From an uncultured Oscillibacter sp. (GTDB taxonomy: Bacteria; Bacillota; Clostridia; Oscillospirales; Oscillospiraceae): 64,000 nt of DNA. The stretch is taken from assembly GCA_910577405.1 (NCBI GenBank), contig CAJTMG010000008.1, forward strand, positions 1 through 64,000. Reading direction: 5' to 3'. Numbering within the stretch: position 1 is the first letter of the stretch; each line of letters opens with the position of its first letter. Below, piece by piece: positions 50,061-58,263 of the stretch. A model generated the notes under the pieces. It worked only from the letters and a program-made list of their open reading frames with translations, was not told where the DNA came from and did not search any database. The position numbers and the translations under genes were made by a program.

Positions 50061-50083
50061 AAAGCCGCTTCTCCTGCGACTTT
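50061..50083 (-). terminator. Terminator of the rsgA operon
   Basis: On the minus strand AAAGTCGC pairs with GCGGCTTT (50076-50083 with 50061-50068, one G.U), followed by TTTTTTCTTTTTG. It separates the long housekeeping operon from the 54-aa gene and spoVM, which must have their own promoter; none with a clear match was found between 49995 and 50060. Confidence 0.75.
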
Positions 50084-50102
50084 CTTCTTGTATGCTCACT
50101 GC

Positions 50103-50987
50103 TTACTTTTTCTTCTCCTGCCAGTCCTGGAGAGGCTTCAGTTCCTCGTAGAGCCGCAAATAGCTGGCGTGGCGGCTTTTCTGAATCCTGCCTTCCTTCA
50201 AAGCCTCCAGCACCGCGCAGCCCTTCTCTTTTGTATGACTGCATCCCACAAACCGGCAGCGCTCCAGATACGGGGTGAATTCCACAAAGGTCTCCGGCAA
50301 ACGGCTTTTCAGCTCCAGATTCAGCTCCGTCGTCTCAAAGGAAGAGAAGCCCGGAGAATCCACCACCTCCGCCCCGCAGGACAGACGGTGCAGTTCCACG
50401 TGCCGGGTAGTATGGCGTCCCCGGCCAAGAGCAGCGCTGACTTCCCCTACCTGTAATTGAAACGCAGGGTCCAGGGCATTCAGGATGCTGGATTTCCCTA
50501 CGCCGGAGTTCCCTGTAAAAGCAGAGAGCTTCCCGGCGATCAGTTCTTTCAGCGCTTCCAGGCCCTCCCCTGTCTCCGCGCTGACACGAAGAGTAGGAAA
50601 TCCGGAAGCCTGATAAATCTCATACAACCCCTCCGCCCGGTCCAGATCGCACTTGTTCAGCAGGACCAGAACTTGACAGCCCTTCAAGGCCGCAATCGCC
50701 GCCACCCGGTCAATCAGAAAGGGGTCGGTCTTTGGAATCGCACCGGAGGCAATGATAACCAGTTGGTCAATGTTCGCCACGGCAGGCCGGGTGAAGGCAT
50801 TCCGCCTGGGCAGGATGCGCTCCACGAAGCCCTCGCCGTTTCCAAGAAGCCGGACCTCCGCCTGGTCGCCTACCAGCGGGGAAATCCCTTCCTTGCGGAA
50901 CTTCCCCCGGGCCCGGCAGGTCAGGACCTCTTCTCCTGTATCCACATAGTAGAAGCCGCTGAGGGCTTTCTGAATCCGTCCTGTCAT
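50103..50987 (-). CDS. rsgA: Ribosome small-subunit-dependent GTPase A
   Basis: 294 residues, circularly permuted GTPase that matures the 30S subunit. An OB-fold N-terminus, NKCDLDRAEGLYEIY (G4), GNSGVGKSSILNAL (G1), TTRHVELHRL (G2), VVDSPGFSSFE (G3) and a C-terminal zinc knuckle (CRFVGCSHTKEKGC) are present. The start at 50987 overlaps the prkC stop (ATGA). Confidence 0.96.
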   Translation of the reverse strand: MTGRIQKALSGFYYVDTGEEVLTCRARGKFRKEGISPLVGDQAEVRLLGNGEGFVERILPRRNAFTRPAVANIDQLVIIASGAIPKTDPFLIDRVAAIAALKGCQVLVLLNKCDLDRAEGLYEIYQASGFPTLRVSAETGEGLEALKELIAGKLSAFTGNSGVGKSSILNALDPAFQLQVGEVSAALGRGRHTTRHVELHRLSCGAEVVDSPGFSSFETTELNLELKSRLPETFVEFTPYLERCRFVGCSHTKEKGCAVLEALKEGRIQKSRHASYLRLYEELKPLQDWQEKKK

Positions 50988-52981
50988 TGGCTGAAATCCT
51001 TCTCGCCGCTCTGCCACTGGTCCAGCTCGCTGTCAAACAAAACCCGGATGGACTGGGTGCCGCTGCCAGTGAGCTTGACATTGATATGCACGTCACCGCA
51101 GGAAACCTGTTCCGCATACTGAGGTTCTGTCTCGTCGCCCACGTAGACCTCCACCCAAACTGTCGAACGGTCGTCCTGGGGCAGGTCGATGCCGTAGTCG
51201 ATGGTATAAGAGGACGGCCCTTTGCTGACCTGGAACTTGATGGTATCCCATTCCTGGGCCATGGAGGAATCCTTGATGCTCTGCCAAAGAATCGTCCCTG
51301 GCTTCTGGTCGCTCTCCACATAGTCAATATCTGCGTCGGTGCAGGTGAGCTTCCAGGTACTGGTCAGCTTCGGGCGCACGTCGTCGATATTCTGTCCGAC
51401 AAAGGACGGCACTGGGAATTCGATCAGCTCCGGGCCTTTGCTGACGATCAGACGCACCACATCGCCCTTTTTCAGCGTTTCTCCGGCAGCGGGCTCGGTA
51501 GAAATAATATGGCCCTCTGTAATGCTGTCGTTGAACTGATGGTCCGTGTCTTCCTCAATCTCCAAATTATACCGATCTTTCAGGTCCTTCAAATACATCT
51601 TGGCTTCCGCTACTGTCTTATTCACCACGTCCAGCATCACGCCTGTATCTTCCCCGGCGCTGACCCAGACTTCAATCACCAGATTTTCTCCACTGGTGTA
51701 TTTTTCGCTTACGGGACTCTGACGGATAATCACGCCTGCCGGTTCCTCGCTGAATTCCTCCCCTTTCTTCTCCAGGGTAAACACGCCCTGCACATTCTCC
51801 TGCACGCTGGCCTGCTCGATGGTATAGCCTACCACGTTGGGCACCACCACATATTGGGACGACGGGGATTCATCCGGCTGGAAGGACGCGGAAATGGTCC
51901 GGAACAGCACCACCGCCAAGGTCACCGCCAGCACCAGGGCCACGCCGAAGAGCACCTTCTGTCCAATCCGCACGCCTGTCATAGGTTCGTCATAATCGTC
52001 GTACCCATCCCGGCGGCGCTTTCGTTCTCGTTCTCTCTCCCGCTCCGAACGCTCCCGGGAACGCTGGAGGGTCTGGTCATAATTCCGGATAGGCCGCGTA
52101 GGGTCGTCAGGTTCTTCCGGCCGGAGGTCCACCATAGAGAAATCCAGGTCCAGGCTGGGGTTTTTCCGGAAGTTTTCCAAATCCGCTATCATGGCGTCGG
52201 CGGATGCGTACCGGCGTTCCAGATCCGGCGTCATAGCCTTCATGCAGATCAGCTCCAACTGCGGCGGAATTTCCGGATTGACTTCCCGAGGCGCCAGGGG
52301 CACAGAGCTGAGATGCTGGATGGCTACGGAAACCGCAGAATCACCTTCAAAGGGCAGCCGGTTCGTCAGCATTTCGTACATGACCACGCCGGCGGAATAG
52401 ATGTCGGACCTTGCGTCAGTACGGTCGCCCCGTGCCTGTTCGGGGGAAATATAGTGGACGGACCCAAGGGCCTCCTGCGTCAGGGTCTGGGCGGAGTTCT
52501 CCAGGCAGGCGATCCCGAAATCGGCCACCTTTACACTGCCGTCCCGGAGGACCATAATATTCTGCGGCTTGATATCCCGATGAACAATCCCCCGGCTGTG
52601 AGCATGACTCAGACCCCGCATAATCTGGGTGATAAAGTGCAGGGATTCCCGCCAGTTCAACTGCCCCCGCTTCTCCATATACTGTTTCAGGGTAATGCCG
52701 TCAATCAGTTCCATGACGATATACTCGGTATCGCCGCCCCGGGAGACATCGTAAACGGAGACAATATTCGGATGGGACAACTGCGCCACGGCTTGGGATT
52801 CCGCGTTGAACCTCCGGCGGAAATCAGCATCCTGAGCCAAATCCGGTCTCAGAACCTTCACCGCCACCAGACGATTCAGCCGCTGGTCCCTGGTCTTGTA
52901 GACTACCGCCATGCCGCCGGTGCCGATGCGCTCCAGTATCTCATAGCGGCCATCCAGCATTCTTCCTATATACTGATCCAT
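50984..52981 (-). CDS. prkC: PASTA-domain Ser/Thr protein kinase (PrkC)
   Basis: 665 residues. Kinase domain 1-270: GTGGMAVVYKTRD, VAVKVL, IVHRDIKPQNIMV and VADFGIA. A basic juxtamembrane region, one membrane segment near 345-365 and three extracellular PASTA repeats follow (VVPNVVGYTIEQA..., MLDVVNKTVAEA..., FPVPSFVGQNIDDV...), then a short C-terminal domain. It senses muropeptides and controls cell-wall and germination processes. Paired with the PrpC phosphatase. Confidence 0.96.
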   Translation of the reverse strand: MDQYIGRMLDGRYEILERIGTGGMAVVYKTRDQRLNRLVAVKVLRPDLAQDADFRRRFNAESQAVAQLSHPNIVSVYDVSRGGDTEYIVMELIDGITLKQYMEKRGQLNWRESLHFITQIMRGLSHAHSRGIVHRDIKPQNIMVLRDGSVKVADFGIACLENSAQTLTQEALGSVHYISPEQARGDRTDARSDIYSAGVVMYEMLTNRLPFEGDSAVSVAIQHLSSVPLAPREVNPEIPPQLELICMKAMTPDLERRYASADAMIADLENFRKNPSLDLDFSMVDLRPEEPDDPTRPIRNYDQTLQRSRERSERERERERKRRRDGYDDYDEPMTGVRIGQKVLFGVALVLAVTLAVVLFRTISASFQPDESPSSQYVVVPNVVGYTIEQASVQENVQGVFTLEKKGEEFSEEPAGVIIRQSPVSEKYTSGENLVIEVWVSAGEDTGVMLDVVNKTVAEAKMYLKDLKDRYNLEIEEDTDHQFNDSITEGHIISTEPAAGETLKKGDVVRLIVSKGPELIEFPVPSFVGQNIDDVRPKLTSTWKLTCTDADIDYVESDQKPGTILWQSIKDSSMAQEWDTIKFQVSKGPSSYTIDYGIDLPQDDRSTVWVEVYVGDETEPQYAEQVSCGDVHINVKLTGSGTQSIRVLFDSELDQWQSGEKDFSQ

Positions 52982-52996
52982 ACAGCGCCTACCCCC

Positions 52997-53734
52997 TTAC
53001 ACTTTCCGCAGCAGCACGGCGGTGACGTTATCCGGCGCGCCCTGACACAAGGCAATGCGCAGCAGCCGTTTCAGACAGTCTTCCGGTTCTCCCCGGCGGA
53101 TCTCCTGAAACATCTCCATATCCGTGACCGTATTCACCAGGCCGTCCGTGCAGAGCAGCAGGAAGTCCCCCGCTTTCAGCTCGCACAGATAGCAGTCGCA
53201 CTGGGCGTCCACATCCGGCCCCAGCGCTCTGGTAATCAGATTCCGCTTGGGATGATGCCGGGCTTCTTCTGGGGTGATATTCCCTTCCTCCACCATGCGT
53301 TCCACCAACGAATGGTCACGGGTCACCCGGATAATGCGGTCCGCCGTAATATGGTACGCCCTGCTGTCGCCCACATTGGCCACCACCACGCCCTGGGCAC
53401 AAGTGACGGCGGACACCAGCGTAGTTCCCATATTCTGATACCTCTCCGACTGTCCCGCCGTTTCCCGGATGGCCTGATTTGCCTGGTCGACAGCGCGGGC
53501 AGTGACCTCCTTCAGCTCGTCCGGCGTCATATCGGGCTGCAGACGCTTCTCCAGGTCCTCCACAAAGGTCTCCACAGCAATCCGGCTGGCCAGCTTTCCT
53601 CCGGCGGCGCCTCCCATACCGTCGCAGACCACGCAGATGGTGTGTCCGGAGGCCGTCTGTTCCCGCACGGCGTAGGCGTCCTGATTTTCTCTTCGGACAA
53701 GGCCCACGTCGGTGATGCCCCATACGTTACTCAT
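52997..53734 (-). CDS. prpC: PP2C-type protein phosphatase (PrpC/Stp1)
   Basis: 245 residues. Metal-binding motifs RRENQDAY, VCDGMGGAAGG, NVGDSRAYHI, LCTDGLVNTV and GAPDNVTAVL are all in place. It reverses PrkC phosphorylation. The start overlaps the rlmN stop by four bases. Confidence 0.95.
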   Translation of the reverse strand: MSNVWGITDVGLVRRENQDAYAVREQTASGHTICVVCDGMGGAAGGKLASRIAVETFVEDLEKRLQPDMTPDELKEVTARAVDQANQAIRETAGQSERYQNMGTTLVSAVTCAQGVVVANVGDSRAYHITADRIIRVTRDHSLVERMVEEGNITPEEARHHPKRNLITRALGPDVDAQCDCYLCELKAGDFLLLCTDGLVNTVTDMEMFQEIRRGEPEDCLKRLLRIALCQGAPDNVTAVLLRKV

Positions 53735-54759
53735 TGGGAATCCTCCCCTTTCTGTGCTTTCCGTCGAAGCTGACCACACGCGGCGTCAATGTCCCCGCCC
53801 AGACTCCGGCGGATGGTCACGGTGACGCCGTGGGACTCCAATCGTTTCTGAAAGGCCGCCGTCCGCCGTGATGGATGAAACGGGCTTTCCTCCACGTCGT
53901 TCAGCGGGATCAGATTCATATGCCCCGGCATTCCCCGCAGGCGCTTTGCGATCAGGTCCGCCTGCCAGTCATGGTCGTTCACGCCGTCAATCATGGCATA
54001 CTCAAAGGAAATCCGCCGGCCGGTCTTCCGAAAGTAATCCTGACAGACAGCAAACAGCTCCTCCACGTCATAAGCCCGATTCACCGGCATAATCCTGGAG
54101 CGTGTCTCGCTGTCCGGCGCGTGAAGGGACACTGAAAGCGTCAATTGCAGAGAAAGCTCCGCTAACCGCTGGATTCCGGGGATCACGCCGCAGGTAGACA
54201 GGGAAATATGCCGCATCCCGATATTCATTCCATCGGGGCAGTTCACCAGCTCCAGAAACCGCAGCACATTGTCCAGATTATCCATCGGTTCGCCAATGCC
54301 CATCAGAACAATATTGGACAGGACCGCGCCGGAGTCCTTCTGTGTAAAAATCACCTGATCCAGCAGTTCCCCAGGCGTCAGGTCCCGGACCTTTCCGGCA
54401 ATCGTGGACGCGCAGAAGGCACATCCCATCCGGCAGCCCACCTGTGAGGAAATGCAGACCGTATTCCCATGACGGTAGCGCATCAGAACGGATTCCACGC
54501 AGTTTCCGTCGGCAAGCCGCCAGAGATATTTAATCGTGCCGTCTTTTGACTCCTGTTTCCGGATGGCCTCCGGCGGCGTCAGAATACAGTCCGTCTTCAG
54601 CCGTTCCCGCAGGGCCAGCGGCAAATTCATCATTTCGTCAAACGACTCCGCGCCACGGCTGAGCCAGGAAAACAACTGCTTTCCCCGGAACGCCGGTTCG
54701 CCCATGGAGACCAGCAGTTCCCGCAGCTCCGGCAGAGTCATGGATTTCAAATCAATCAT
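53731..54759 (-). CDS. rlmN: Dual-specificity 23S rRNA/tRNA adenine-C2 methyltransferase
   Basis: 342 residues, radical SAM. The CX3CX2C cluster is seen in SSQVGCRMGCAFCASTIAGK, and MGIGEPMDNLDNVLRFLE follows. Methylates A2503 of 23S rRNA and A37 of some tRNAs. The C-terminal methyl-carrier Cys is in DIDAACGQLR. Confidence 0.95.
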   Translation of the reverse strand: MIDLKSMTLPELRELLVSMGEPAFRGKQLFSWLSRGAESFDEMMNLPLALRERLKTDCILTPPEAIRKQESKDGTIKYLWRLADGNCVESVLMRYRHGNTVCISSQVGCRMGCAFCASTIAGKVRDLTPGELLDQVIFTQKDSGAVLSNIVLMGIGEPMDNLDNVLRFLELVNCPDGMNIGMRHISLSTCGVIPGIQRLAELSLQLTLSVSLHAPDSETRSRIMPVNRAYDVEELFAVCQDYFRKTGRRISFEYAMIDGVNDHDWQADLIAKRLRGMPGHMNLIPLNDVEESPFHPSRRTAAFQKRLESHGVTVTIRRSLGGDIDAACGQLRRKAQKGEDSQ

Positions 54760-54771
54760 AAGGGCCTCGCT

Positions 54772-56088
54772 TCAACTGCGCCGCGTCATACGGCAGATGT
54801 AAAAGCCGTCGGTGCCGTACCGCTGGGGCCATAAGGTCAACTGGCCGCCCACAGCTCCGACAGGCTCCGGAAGGACAAACCTTTCCCGGGAAAAGTCCGG
54901 ATGGCTTCCCAGAAACCCGTCCGTCACGCCCTCGTTTTCCTCCGGCAGTATCGTGCAGGTGGAATACAGCAGCGTCCCGCCGGGTTTCACGTATCCAGCG
55001 GCGTTCTCTAAAATCGCGCTCTGTACCACCGGCAGCGTAAACAGATCGTCAGCCCTCTTCCGGCGGATATCCGGCTTTTTCCGCAGAATCCCCAGTCCGG
55101 AACAGGGCGCGTCTACGATCACGGCGTCAAATGAACCCAGCCATTCCTCCCGGCATACCCGTCCATCGGCGGCCTCCGTCCGGATGGAAGTCAGTCCCAT
55201 CAGGTCCGCGCCTTCCTGAATACGTTTCAGCTTGTTCCCGTGGAGATCGCAGGCGAGAATCTCTCCCCTGTTCCCCATCACAATAGCGGCGGCAAAGGAC
55301 TTCCCTCCCGGCGCGGCGCATACGTCCAGCACCCGCATTCCCGGCGAAAGCCCCATCGCCAGCACCGCAAACCGGGCCGCGGGGTCCTGGACGTAAAAGG
55401 CCCCCGCCTGATACGCAATCAGCTTCTCCAGGTTCCCGGTCCCCGCAAGCAGCAGGCAGTCCGGAAGCAGGTTGCTTTCCTTTACCGTTACGCCCTCCCC
55501 TTCCAGGGATTCCCGTACCCAGTCCGTCTTAAACAGGAGGGAATTGATCTGCACCGCTGTGGGAGGCTGGCTGTTCCCCAAAGCTAAAAATTCCTCCGCT
55601 TCCTCACGGCCCAGAAGCGCCAGCACCCGTTTCACCAGCCATTTCGGATAGCTGTACCGGATGGACAGATACCGTACAGGGTCCCGGTCTGGAATCTCCG
55701 GCAGGGCCTCCTTTTCACGGCAGAGCTTCCGCAGAACCGCGTTCACCAGACCCGCCGCCTGTCCCCTGCCCGCGCCCTTCGCCAGCTCTACCGACGTATG
55801 CACGGCCGCGCTGTCCGGCACCCGGTCCAGGAACAGAATCTGATACCCGCCAATCCGAAGTATCTCGGCAAGAGGCGGTTGTAGGCGTTCCAGTTTCTGA
55901 GAGCAGTACGCGGACAGATAGAAATCAAGAAGGGTCTCGTTCTGAATCACTCCGTAGACAATCCGGCTGCAAAGGGCGGCGTCAGCGGAAGAAAGGCCCT
56001 CCAGACGGGAACCCAGCGCCGCGTCCGCCCAGGCCCCACGGGTCCGGCAGAGGGTCAGGACTTCCAGGGCACGTTTCCGTGCGCTCAT
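54772..56088 (-). CDS. rsmB: 16S rRNA (cytosine(967)-C5)-methyltransferase
   Basis: 438 residues. A NusB-like N-terminal domain (residues 1-130) and a Rossmann domain with VLDVCAAPGGKSFAAA, DAPCSGLGILRKKPDIR and STCTILPEENE, the two cysteines of the m5C catalytic mechanism. The start overlaps the stop of the zinc peptidase gene. Confidence 0.95.
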   Translation of the reverse strand: MSARKRALEVLTLCRTRGAWADAALGSRLEGLSSADAALCSRIVYGVIQNETLLDFYLSAYCSQKLERLQPPLAEILRIGGYQILFLDRVPDSAAVHTSVELAKGAGRGQAAGLVNAVLRKLCREKEALPEIPDRDPVRYLSIRYSYPKWLVKRVLALLGREEAEEFLALGNSQPPTAVQINSLLFKTDWVRESLEGEGVTVKESNLLPDCLLLAGTGNLEKLIAYQAGAFYVQDPAARFAVLAMGLSPGMRVLDVCAAPGGKSFAAAIVMGNRGEILACDLHGNKLKRIQEGADLMGLTSIRTEAADGRVCREEWLGSFDAVIVDAPCSGLGILRKKPDIRRKRADDLFTLPVVQSAILENAAGYVKPGGTLLYSTCTILPEENEGVTDGFLGSHPDFSRERFVLPEPVGAVGGQLTLWPQRYGTDGFYICRMTRRS

Positions 56089-56819
56089 CTGCGGCCTCCC
56101 CGGTTCCGGTCGCTGCGGCCAAGGAAAATCAGCACGTACCGCAAAAGCTGCAAAACCGACATCAACAGCGCCGCCACATAGGTCAAAGCCGCCGCCCGCA
56201 GGACTTTTCGAGCGCCCGCCAGCTCGTCCCCATCCAGAAGCGACTGCCCGGCAATGGTTTCCAATGCACGATGAGAAGCGTCGAATTCCACCGGCAGGGT
56301 CACGAGCTGGAAAACAGTAGTCAGGGAGAACAGCAGAATCCCGATGAAAAACAAGCTCTGACTGTACAGCAGCATTCCCACCAGCAGGAGAATAAAGGAG
56401 AACCGGGACCCGATCTGCGTCAGGGGCACGATGGCGCTCCGGAGGCGGATAGGGCCGTAACCGGTGGCGTGCTGGACCGCGTGGCCCGCCTCGTGCGCCG
56501 CAACCCCAACCGCCGCAATGGTCGCGCTGGCATACACCGGTTCTGAAAGATAGATAGTGTTATCCCTCGGGTCAAAGTGGTCTGTCAGGGACCCGCTACA
56601 GGGACGGATGGCGACATTATACACGCCGTGACTGCGCAGAACGGCTTCCGCGGCTCTGGCTCCCGTAATCTGACGGCGGTTCCGGCTCTGACTGTACCTC
56701 CGGAAATTCCCGCTGACCTGAATCTGTGCCCAGACAGAGAGAATCAATACCGGAATCAGCAGAAGACAGTACAGATTATTGGCCAGAAAACTGCCGTATC
56801 TGTAATGAGCGTATGGCAT
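56085..56819 (-). CDS. Membrane zinc metallopeptidase (YugP-type)
   Basis: 244 residues. A hydrophobic N-terminal segment, the zinc motif AVGVAAHEAGHAVQHA, and two or three further hydrophobic segments in the second half. YugP family membership is clear, but substrates are unknown. It is inserted between fmt and rsmB, which are adjacent in B. subtilis. Confidence 0.88.
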   Translation of the reverse strand: MPYAHYRYGSFLANNLYCLLLIPVLILSVWAQIQVSGNFRRYSQSRNRRQITGARAAEAVLRSHGVYNVAIRPCSGSLTDHFDPRDNTIYLSEPVYASATIAAVGVAAHEAGHAVQHATGYGPIRLRSAIVPLTQIGSRFSFILLLVGMLLYSQSLFFIGILLFSLTTVFQLVTLPVEFDASHRALETIAGQSLLDGDELAGARKVLRAAALTYVAALLMSVLQLLRYVLIFLGRSDRNRGGRR

Positions 56820-56833
56820 ACGATACCCGCCTT

Positions 56834-57754
56834 TCAGCCCTGAATCGGATGGCCCAGCAAATACGCGGCGGCGGCCATCCTTTTACCGCCATTGGCCTGG
56901 ATTTCGGTCAGACGCAGAATCTTTCCGTCTCCGCAGGCCACTTCGATGCCCATCTTTCCCGCCGCTATAATCACGCCGGGCAGTATCTTTGTTGTCTCTC
57001 CGGTTTCCTCGGATGCAAACAGCTTCATAGGCTTTCCGTCGATGATATCCGTTGTTGCGCAGGGCCAGGGAATCAAGCCCCTTATCTGGCAGTTGATCTC
57101 ATGAGCGGAACGGCTCCAGTCCACCGGCGACAGCTTCTTATCCAGCATGGGCGCGTAGGTATGCAGGCTGTGATCCTGAGGCCGCCGCTCTGCCATGCCG
57201 GATTCCAGCACCCGGACCGTCTCCGAAAGCGCGTCTGCTCCCAACGCCGCCAGCCGTTCCGTCAATGCCTGAGCGTCTTCCCGGGGGCCGATGGCGGTGG
57301 ATTTCTGCAAAATCACATCCCCAGCGTCCAGTTCCTTTGCCATATACATAATAGACACCCCGGTTTCCGTCTCGCCGTTCAAAATAGCCCAGTTGATCGG
57401 CGCCGCCCCCCGGTACTTCGGCAAAAGGGACGAATGCACATTGATGGACCCTTTCGGCGGCGTCTCCAGGATTTCCTCCGGCAGCAGCTTGCCATAAGCC
57501 GCCACCACAATCAATTCCGGCGCAAGCTCCCGCACCTGTGCCGCCGCCTCCTCACTGCGCAGGCTCTGAGGCTGGAATACCGGCAGCTCTTTTGTTAAGG
57601 CATATTCCTTTACAGGAGAAAACGCCAGCTTATGTCCCCGGTTCTTTGGCTTATCCGGCTGGGTGTATACGCCGCAGATGGTATGCCCGTCCTCCACCAG
57701 ACGGCGTAAGGAAGCTACGGCAAACTCCGGCGTGCCCATAAACAAAATCCGCAT
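56834..57754 (-). CDS. fmt: Methionyl-tRNA formyltransferase
   Basis: 306 residues. RILFMGTPEFAVASL at the start, SLLPKYRGAAPINWAILNGETETG with the catalytic Asn/His/Asp arrangement, and the C-terminal OB domain. Formylates initiator Met-tRNA. Its start shares one base with the def stop. Confidence 0.96.
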   Translation of the reverse strand: MRILFMGTPEFAVASLRRLVEDGHTICGVYTQPDKPKNRGHKLAFSPVKEYALTKELPVFQPQSLRSEEAAAQVRELAPELIVVAAYGKLLPEEILETPPKGSINVHSSLLPKYRGAAPINWAILNGETETGVSIMYMAKELDAGDVILQKSTAIGPREDAQALTERLAALGADALSETVRVLESGMAERRPQDHSLHTYAPMLDKKLSPVDWSRSAHEINCQIRGLIPWPCATTDIIDGKPMKLFASEETGETTKILPGVIIAAGKMGIEVACGDGKILRLTEIQANGGKRMAAAAYLLGHPIQG

Positions 57755-58245
57755 CAGTCTTCCTCCCGGTTGTAGGCTTCCACCTCTTCTTCTGTCAGGA
57801 ATCGCTCCACGTGTTCGATATAAAGATGCCCGTCCAGATGCTCCAGCTCATGGCAGAAGCAGCGGGCTGTCAGACCTTCCCCGGCCAGATTGAACCAGTT
57901 CCCGAAACGGTCCTGCGCTCGGACCTGCACCCAACTGGGCCGCGTCACCAGCCCCCACTTGCCCGGTACGCTGAGACAGCCTTCGGGACCGGTCTGGCTC
58001 CCCTTCTGGCTGACGATTTTCGGATTAATCAGCTCTACGTATTCCTCTGTGTCCTCCTGCATCACAATACAGATTCGGCGCAGAATCCCTACCTGAGGCG
58101 CAGCCAGTCCAGCTCCCCCCGCGGCAACAAGCGTCTCCGTCATATCGTCCAGCAGTATGTGCAGGCGTTTGTTGAAATCCGTTACCGGGCGGCAGACCTT
58201 ATACAGGCAGTCCTCGCCCTGTTCCACTATCTTGCGCAGTGCCAT
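57754..58245 (-). CDS. def: Peptide deformylase
   Basis: 163 residues. The three motifs are GGAGLAAPQVG, GPEGCLSVPG and CHELEHLDG; the first residue of the last motif is Cys rather than the usual Gln, and Glu replaces the common Asp after HE, both on the margin of the metal site (Cys of EGCLS and the two His remain). Removes the formyl group from nascent proteins. Confidence 0.94.
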   Translation of the reverse strand: MALRKIVEQGEDCLYKVCRPVTDFNKRLHILLDDMTETLVAAGGAGLAAPQVGILRRICIVMQEDTEEYVELINPKIVSQKGSQTGPEGCLSVPGKWGLVTRPSWVQVRAQDRFGNWFNLAGEGLTARCFCHELEHLDGHLYIEHVERFLTEEEVEAYNREED

Positions 58246-58263
58246 GTTCTTCGTCCTCCTGTG

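Noticed and set aside
50987-53773. Open frame of over 900 codons on the plus strand opposite prkC and prpC
   Set aside because: It is a by-product of codon bias on the real strand; its sequence has low-complexity composition with no recognisable domain, while both opposite genes have all catalytic motifs.
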